From JBBSUX01 sp038234045 (GTDB taxonomy: Bacteria > Pseudomonadota > Gammaproteobacteria > Burkholderiales > Burkholderiaceae_C), in the NCBI GenBank assembly GCA_038234045.1, contig JBBSUX010000102.1, positions 1 through 11,381 of the forward strand: a stretch of DNA of 11,381 nt, given 5' to 3'. Below, one piece after another: positions 6,984-11,381 of the stretch (positions are counted from its first letter, which is position 1; every line of letters starts with the position of its first letter). The notes below the pieces were generated by a model. The model did not search any database and was not told the DNA's origin. It saw only the letters and a program-made list of their open reading frames with translations. The position numbers and the translations under genes were made by a program.

Positions 6984-7582
6984 CGGTAACCAAGGCAGCG
7001 ATTCCGATCGTCGAGTGGATCCCCAAACATATCTATAAAGATGGACTGGGTGAGGCTGTCGAGTTGGGCCAGGGCGGTACGGCGTTGGGTTCGGAGAGTT
7101 TCGGCTTGGTCGAGGATGGCGGCGATGTGGCGTTGTTCTGGCAGCGGCGGCAGTGGAATCTGAATAGCTGCAACAAATGCTGGGCGCGCACGTAGCAGCG
7201 AGCCACCGACACCCGAGACGGTTTGCATGAATTGTTGATGGAAAGGATCACCGACCAGTACATGCCGCAAATACTTTGGCAGCGCTTTTTCGCCACGAAA
7301 AACGATCCACTCACCAGAGCCAATGAGGCGGCGTCCTCTGTCGTTGCCAACAATCCATGCGCGCCTGATGTGTGGAACGATTTTTGAAAGCAATACATCC
7401 TTTGGTTGAATGACTTGCTTGGTTGATCCGATGGCTGAGCCTTGGGCAATCTCCGGCGGGCCGGCGTCGAATGCGGGGATGCTGTAGAGGTCAAATTCTT
7501 CATTTGGGAATTGCAATGGGTTCACGCTTCCGCCGCGCGAAACCATCAACTCCCCGACAGAAATCATGGGGACGGTACTCAC
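6965..7582 (-). CDS. hsdS: Type I specificity subunit HsdS, N-terminal half (first target-recognition domain), ends early by frameshift
   Basis: 205 residues. HsdS gives a type I enzyme its sequence specificity, each of two recognition domains reading half of a bipartite site. This part holds the first domain (about 1-145), the motif QIPLPPLPEQR, and the central conserved helix (about 150-190) ending SIFIDMFGDP, a hallmark of HsdS just before the second domain. After that the frame runs into an unconvincing tail (RCLGYRCRNSL) and a TGA, whereas the other frame continues with proper HsdS sequence. The start is a GTG at 7580-7582 overlapping the hsdM stop as GTGA. A strong GGAGGGG (7591-7597) lies eight bases upstream, favouring GTG over the in-frame ATG five codons later. 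Joined with the downstream half the gene spans 1178 bases, one short of 393 codons, close to usual HsdS length. Confidence 0.87.
   Translation of the reverse strand: MSTVPMISVGELMVSRGGSVNPLQFPNEEFDLYSIPAFDAGPPEIAQGSAIGSTKQVIQPKDVLLSKIVPHIRRAWIVGNDRGRRLIGSGEWIVFRGEKALPKYLRHVLVGDPFHQQFMQTVSGVGGSLLRARPAFVAAIQIPLPPLPEQRHIAAILDQAETLRTQRRTALAQLDSLTQSIFIDMFGDPLDDRNRCLGYRCRNSL
6985..7035 (-). other. Frame-break zone in hsdS
   Basis: Between the codons for FGDPLDD and those for SLPWLPMSEL the HsdS-like reading moves back by one base, equivalent to one missing nucleotide. Both frames are open across this stretch, so the exact site cannot be fixed by eye. No homopolymer, short tandem repeat or classical X-XXY-YYZ slippery heptamer is present, which argues against phase variation by slippage or programmed frameshifting. 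A recent single-base deletion, a sequencing error, or a stable split into half-subunits remain possible. Confidence 0.75.
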
Positions 7583-9141
7583 TTCAACATCCCCTCCAAC
7601 CGAGCCATCCCCGCCGCAATCTCCGCTTCCAACTCCTGCAACTGCGCCAACAACTCCCCCGGCGCCTGGTGCTGCACGGCGGCATGCACCACTTCCTTGT
7701 AGCGGTTGATGCTCAGGTCGTAGCCGTTGGCTTCAATGTCGGCTTTGGGTATGCAAAAGCTTTGTGCGGTGCGCGGGCGCTCGCGTTCGCTGCCGCTTCT
7801 TTGAGCCCAGCGCTCCAGCACATCGGGCAGATTGTTTTTGGCGTGCTCTGCTTCTGATAGCTGGTTGCGCTTGTCCACCAAGGGCTGGAGGCCTAAAAGG
7901 CTTGAATCCAGCAGCGGCTGGCGTTTGTCGTCCAGGCTCCAGCCGTCGGCTTGCATGTCGTAAAACCAGACGTTGTCGGTGCCGCCACGCATGGTTTTGG
8001 TGAACAGCAGGATGGCGGTGCTGACGCCGGCGTAGGGTTTGAACACGCCGCCGGGCAGGCTGATGACGGCGTCGAGCTTTTGCTCTTCTACCAAGGTGCG
8101 GCGCAGTTCTTTGTGCGCTTTGCTGGAGCCAAACAGCACGCCGTCGGGCACGATCACCGCCGCACGACCGCCGGTTTTCAGCAGGCGCAAAAACAGCGCC
8201 AAAAACAGCAGTTCGGTCTTTTTGGTTTTGACGGTTTGCTGCAGGTCTTTGGCGGTGTTTTCGTAGTCGAGGCTGCCGGCAAAGGGCGGGTTGGCCAGGA
8301 TGAGGCTGTAGGCGCCGGCATCTCTTGCGGCGCCTTCGGCCAGCGAGTCGCGGTATTCAATGGCCGGGTGCTCCACGCCGTGCAGCAGCATGTTCATGCT
8401 GCCAATGCGCAGCATGGTGTTATCGAAGTCGTAGCCGTGGAACATGCCGTTGTGAAAGTGCGCGTTCTGGGCGGGCACGCGCAGCATGTCGGGGTAGGTG
8501 GTGCGCAGATATTCGCCAGCAGCCACCAGAAATCCGCAGGTGCCGCTGGCTGGGTCGCAAATGGTGTCTTGCGGTACCGGCGCGGTGAGCGCCACCATCA
8601 ACTCGATGATGTGGCGCGGCGTGCGGAACTGGCCGTTGCGGCCGGCGGAGGCGATCTTGCCGAGCATGTATTCATACAGGTCGCCCTTGGTGTCGCGGTC
8701 ATCCATGGGGATGGCCTCGAGCATGTCGACCACTTTGGCCAGCAGCGCAGGCGTGGGAATGGTGAAGCGGGCATCGCGCATGTGGTGCGCGAAGGCAGAC
8801 CGGGCGGCCGCGCCACCGGAGGCATTGAGCCCGCGCAGAAAAGGAAACACATGCTCGCTGAGCACCTCCAACATTTCGGTGGGCGCCAGGTTTTTGAAGC
8901 GCGACCAGCGCAGCTGATCGAACGGGCGGCCCTTGCCGTCCACGCCATCCGGGTAGAGCCGCAGCGGCGATGTCTTCATCCGTAGCGCCTTGTTCTCTTC
9001 GCGCGTCTGGTCGGCATCCAGGCCCCGCAGAAAGAGCAGGTAGGTGATCTGCTCGATGACTTCCAAAGGGTTTGCGATACTCCCCGTCGCGAAGGCGTTC
9101 CACAGTTGATCGATCTTGTTCTTGAGGACGCCGGTGAGCAT
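7579..9141 (-). CDS. hsdM: Type I DNA methyltransferase subunit HsdM
   Basis: 520 residues from the ATG at 9139-9141. HsdM transfers a methyl group from S-adenosylmethionine to the N6 of adenine in the site chosen by HsdS, protecting host DNA. The N-terminal helical domain (about 1-150) opens MLTGVLKNKIDQLW, typical of HsdM. GQFRTPRHIIELM (170-182) precedes the SAM-binding motif I DPASGTCGF (196-204), and the catalytic motif IV is NPPF (284-287). A C-terminal helix (about 485-520) fits HsdS binding. All motifs are intact. A GTG at 9175-9177 would add 12 residues (Cys/His-rich, unlike the family), so I prefer the ATG, although neither start has a clear ribosome binding site. The stop overlaps the hsdS start by four bases (GTGA). 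Confidence 0.95.
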   Translation of the reverse strand: MLTGVLKNKIDQLWNAFATGSIANPLEVIEQITYLLFLRGLDADQTREENKALRMKTSPLRLYPDGVDGKGRPFDQLRWSRFKNLAPTEMLEVLSEHVFPFLRGLNASGGAAARSAFAHHMRDARFTIPTPALLAKVVDMLEAIPMDDRDTKGDLYEYMLGKIASAGRNGQFRTPRHIIELMVALTAPVPQDTICDPASGTCGFLVAAGEYLRTTYPDMLRVPAQNAHFHNGMFHGYDFDNTMLRIGSMNMLLHGVEHPAIEYRDSLAEGAARDAGAYSLILANPPFAGSLDYENTAKDLQQTVKTKKTELLFLALFLRLLKTGGRAAVIVPDGVLFGSSKAHKELRRTLVEEQKLDAVISLPGGVFKPYAGVSTAILLFTKTMRGGTDNVWFYDMQADGWSLDDKRQPLLDSSLLGLQPLVDKRNQLSEAEHAKNNLPDVLERWAQRSGSERERPRTAQSFCIPKADIEANGYDLSINRYKEVVHAAVQHQAPGELLAQLQELEAEIAAGMARLEGMLK

Positions 9142-9189
9142 GGGGTGATGGGCCGCAGGGTGGTAGCAAAGCCGCACAGTCTGCCATGC

Positions 9190-9223
9190 AAAAAGCCCCG
9201 CGGCGGTGAACGCCAGCAGGGCT
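9190..9223 (-). terminator. Intrinsic terminator of htpG
   Basis: Read on the minus strand, AGCCCTGCTGGCG and CGCCGCGGGGCT pair around a five-base loop with one mismatch and one bulge, followed immediately by a run of five T. This is a GC-rich hairpin plus T tract about 80 bases after the htpG stop. It lies only some 50 bases before the hsdM start, so it should insulate the restriction locus from htpG transcription unless read-through occurs. Confidence 0.75.
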
Positions 9224-9297
9224 ATTTTGCTATATTAATAGAAGCTAATAGCGCTTATTCATTAATCTCTAGATGCCTATTTCATTCATTTTTTCAG
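9221..9297 (+). repeat. Decayed copy of a Comamonadaceae-type intergenic repeat
   Basis: This AT-rich stretch contains the string AGCTAATAGCGCTTATT followed by CTCTAGATGCC and ATTTCATTCATTTTTT. From memory, Comamonadaceae genomes carry many intergenic copies of a similar element with a TAGCGCTTAT...ATAAGCGCTAGAGGCC core that can fold into a hairpin. Here the second arm is degraded (ATTAATCTCTAGA), so the hairpin is poor. It fills most of the gap between the htpG stop and its terminator. The match is by recollection, not search. Confidence 0.4.
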
Positions 9298-9304
9298 GCA
9301 GACC

Positions 9305-11335
9305 CTACACCAGCAGCGCATTCACCCGTTTCACATACGCCGCCGGGTCCGCCGGCATCCCGCCTTCTGCCAGCAGTGCCTGGTCGAAGACGATGTTGGC
9401 CAAATCATCGAAGTGCACGCCGCCCTCTTCCAGCTTCTTCACCAGCGGATGCTGGGGGTTCACTTCCAGCACCGGCTTGCTCTCGGGCGCGCTCTGGCCC
9501 GCTTGCTTCAACATGCGCGCCAGCTGGGTGCTCATGCCGTGCTCCTGAACCACCAGGCAAGCGGGTGAATCGACAAGACGGGTGGTGACGCGCACGTCCT
9601 CGGCCTTGTCTTTCAGCGCTTCCTTCAGCTTGGCGAGCAATGGCTTGAAGGATTCGGCGGCTTCCTCTGCGGCCTTCTTCTCGCCTTCGTCCTGCAGCTT
9701 GCCCAGATCGACCGCACCCTTGGCGACCGATTGCATCGGCGTGCCGTCGAAGTCGTTCAGATAGTTCAGCGCCCACTCGTCCACGCGGTCGGTCATCAGA
9801 AGCACTTCGATGCCCTTCTTGCGGAAGACTTCGAGTTGCGGGCTGTTGCGCGCCGCGGCTGCCGTATCGGCGGTAATGTAGTAGATGGCGTCCTGGCCTT
9901 CTTTCATCCGCGCCTTGTAATCGGCGAGCGAAACGCTGACGCTTTCCGTAGTGGTCGATGTATAGCGCAGCAGCTTGGCGAGCCGGTCGCGGTTGCCAAA
10001 ATCCTCGCCCAGGCCTTCTTTCAGCACCGAGCCGAACTCGGCAAAGAAGGACGCGTACTTATCGTTCTGCTCAGAGGCGGGAACGGCATCTGCAGTCTTG
10101 TCGACCACATCGACCACATCGCTGCCGGCAGCTTCGCTTGACGGTGCGGCGGCATCGGGCGCGCTGGCCTTCTTCTCATGCTTGGCCAGGTCCTCCAGCA
10201 TCGACAGCACGCGCTTGGTGCTGCCTTCGCGGATGGCCTTCACATCGCGGCTTTCCTGCAATAGTTCGCGGCTGACGTTGAGCGGCAGGTCGGCCGAATC
10301 GATCACGCCTTTGACAAAGCGCAGGTAGCTCGGCAGCAGCGCCTCGGCGTCGTCCATGATGAAGACGCGTTTCACGTACAGCTTGACGCCCGCCTTGCTG
10401 TCGCGGTTCCAAAGGTCGTACGGAGCCTTGGCGGGGATGTAGAGCAGCTGCGTGTATTCGGTGCTGCCTTCGACCCGGTTGTGCGCCCAGGCCAGCGGCG
10501 CTTCGCTGTCGTGGCTGATCTGCTTGTAGAAATCGACGTATTGCTCGGACGTGATGTCTTTCTTGGGACGCGTCCACAGGGCGCTTGCCTTGTTCACCGT
10601 TTCCCACTCGCCGGTCTTTTCCATACCGCCCGGCTGACGGCCGCCGTTCTCGTCCGACGGGTTGATCAGCTCGCCCTCTTTCCATTCTTCCTTCTCCATC
10701 AGGATCGGCAAACTGATGTGGTCGGAATACTTGCCGATGATCTGCTTCAACTTCCAGGCGTTGAGGTATTCCTCGGCATCGTCGCGCAGGTGCAATGTGA
10801 CAGCGGTGCCGCGCTGCGCGCGCTCAATCTGCTCGACTTCGAAATTGCCCGCGCCGCCACTGACCCAGCGCACGCCTTCGCTCGCCGGCGCACCAGCGCG
10901 GCGTGATTCGACCGAGATCTTGTCGGCGACGATGAAGCCCGAATAAAAGCCCACGCCGAACTGGCCGATCAGCTGGCCCTGCTCGCTGGCATTGGCCTTC
11001 TGGTCGCCGCTGAGCTTGCTCATGAAGTCCTTGGTGCCGGACTTGGCGATGGTGCCCAGGTGGTCAATGGCCTCCTGCTCGGAAAGCCCAATGCCGTTGT
11101 CGGCAATGGTGATGGTCTTGGCGGCCTTGTCGAAGGAAACGCGCACTTCGAGCGTGGGCTGATCTTCGTACAGCTCGGGCTTGTCGAGCGCCTCAAAGCG
11201 CAGCTTGTCGCAGGCGTCCGAAGCGTTGGAAACCAGTTCGCGCACGAAGATTTCCTTGTTGGAATACAGCGAGTGCGTGACGAGGTGCAGGAGTTGGGCG
11301 ACTTCGGCCTGGAAGGAGAGGGTTTGCTTGGTCAT
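9305..11335 (-). CDS. htpG: Molecular chaperone HtpG (bacterial Hsp90)
   Basis: 676 residues. HtpG is a cytosolic ATP-driven dimeric chaperone that remodels late folding intermediates together with DnaK. The GHKL ATPase domain (about 1-215) shows ELVSNASDA with E33 and N37, the ADNGIG motif at 78-83, and the lid/glycine motif GQFGVGF (124-130). The middle domain carries the catalytic-loop arginine R356 in NVSRELLQE. A C-terminal dimerisation domain follows, ending without the eukaryotic MEEVD. The protein is about 50 residues longer than E. coli HtpG (624). Most of the excess is an Ala/Ser/Asp-rich insertion at about 387-424, between LEDLAKHEKK and DKYASFFAEFG; there is also a Gly/Glu-rich stretch near 219-245. 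The ATG at 11333-11335 gives the canonical MTKQTLSFQAE start. Heat-shock control is usual for the family, but the promoter lies outside the window. Confidence 0.97.
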   Translation of the reverse strand: MTKQTLSFQAEVAQLLHLVTHSLYSNKEIFVRELVSNASDACDKLRFEALDKPELYEDQPTLEVRVSFDKAAKTITIADNGIGLSEQEAIDHLGTIAKSGTKDFMSKLSGDQKANASEQGQLIGQFGVGFYSGFIVADKISVESRRAGAPASEGVRWVSGGAGNFEVEQIERAQRGTAVTLHLRDDAEEYLNAWKLKQIIGKYSDHISLPILMEKEEWKEGELINPSDENGGRQPGGMEKTGEWETVNKASALWTRPKKDITSEQYVDFYKQISHDSEAPLAWAHNRVEGSTEYTQLLYIPAKAPYDLWNRDSKAGVKLYVKRVFIMDDAEALLPSYLRFVKGVIDSADLPLNVSRELLQESRDVKAIREGSTKRVLSMLEDLAKHEKKASAPDAAAPSSEAAGSDVVDVVDKTADAVPASEQNDKYASFFAEFGSVLKEGLGEDFGNRDRLAKLLRYTSTTTESVSVSLADYKARMKEGQDAIYYITADTAAAARNSPQLEVFRKKGIEVLLMTDRVDEWALNYLNDFDGTPMQSVAKGAVDLGKLQDEGEKKAAEEAAESFKPLLAKLKEALKDKAEDVRVTTRLVDSPACLVVQEHGMSTQLARMLKQAGQSAPESKPVLEVNPQHPLVKKLEEGGVHFDDLANIVFDQALLAEGGMPADPAAYVKRVNALLV

Positions 11336-11381
11336 CGTGGGTGAAGAAGAAGAAAAAAGAAGAGGAAGTGCGAAAACAGCA
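11336..11381 (-). promoter_or_regulatory. Pyrimidine-rich leader of htpG
   Basis: Just before the htpG ATG the minus strand carries a 26-base run of only C and T (positions 11343-11368). There is no recognisable Shine-Dalgarno sequence in the bases next to the start. Such tracts can bind ribosomal protein S1 and help initiation on messages lacking Shine-Dalgarno sequences; whether that applies here is inference. No promoter elements can be recognised in the 46 bases available. Confidence 0.35.

Noticed and set aside
7033..7503. 156-codon minus-strand ORF in another frame of hsdS
   Set aside because: The frame starting at 7582 shows the HsdS motifs across the same bases, so this one is a shadow.
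7951..8985. Plus-strand ORF (344 codons) opposite hsdM
   Set aside because: It is antisense to the HsdM catalytic domain. Its Gly/Val/Ala-rich translation mirrors codon bias of hsdM.
1..11381. CRISPR arrays, tRNA/rRNA genes, integrases, transposases or attachment sites flanking the restriction locus
   Set aside because: I saw no regularly spaced repeats, no tRNA-like cloverleaf, no recombinase coding sequence and no convincing direct repeats bracketing the locus.

Overview
This is a GC-rich window, apart from a few AT-rich patches, and every convincing gene is on the minus strand. The HtpG sequence, the general composition, and a decayed intergenic repeat resembling one I remember as abundant in Comamonadaceae point to a betaproteobacterium of the order Burkholderiales, perhaps Comamonadaceae. 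That placement is an inference from style; no rRNA or other marker is present.

In transcription order (right to left): htpG (9305-11335), the bacterial Hsp90 chaperone, is followed by an AT-rich intergenic repeat (about 9221-9297) and an intrinsic terminator (9190-9223). Next comes a type I restriction-modification locus: hsdM (7579-9141), hsdS broken into two overlapping reading frames (6405-7582), a 309-base spacer, a Fic-family protein gene (4881-6095) and hsdR (1396-4884). A possible promoter with an unusual inverted repeat (1275-1315) then precedes a small four-helix membrane protein (876-1241) and a fused Rieske/FAD oxidoreductase (1-836) that runs off the left edge.

How the genes work together: HsdM and HsdS would form the modification methyltransferase, with HsdS choosing the two half-sites, and HsdR would add ATP-driven translocation and cleavage. 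hsdM and hsdS overlap by four bases (GTGA), and fic and hsdR overlap by four bases (ATGA), so the locus looks like two translationally coupled pairs separated by the spacer. The Fic protein has an intact catalytic motif and an N-terminal inhibitory motif, so it is probably an auto-inhibited AMP-transferase co-produced with the restriction subunit.

The points most worth a second look are the Fic gene coupled to hsdR, the single-base frame break in the middle of hsdS (two half-specificity subunits, an inactivated gene, or a sequencing error), and the spacer before fic with its overlapping leader ORF. I do not see a wholly new system. The core is a recognisable type I RM locus with an accessory Fic gene. 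There is no CRISPR array, tRNA, rRNA, integrase or transposase in the window.
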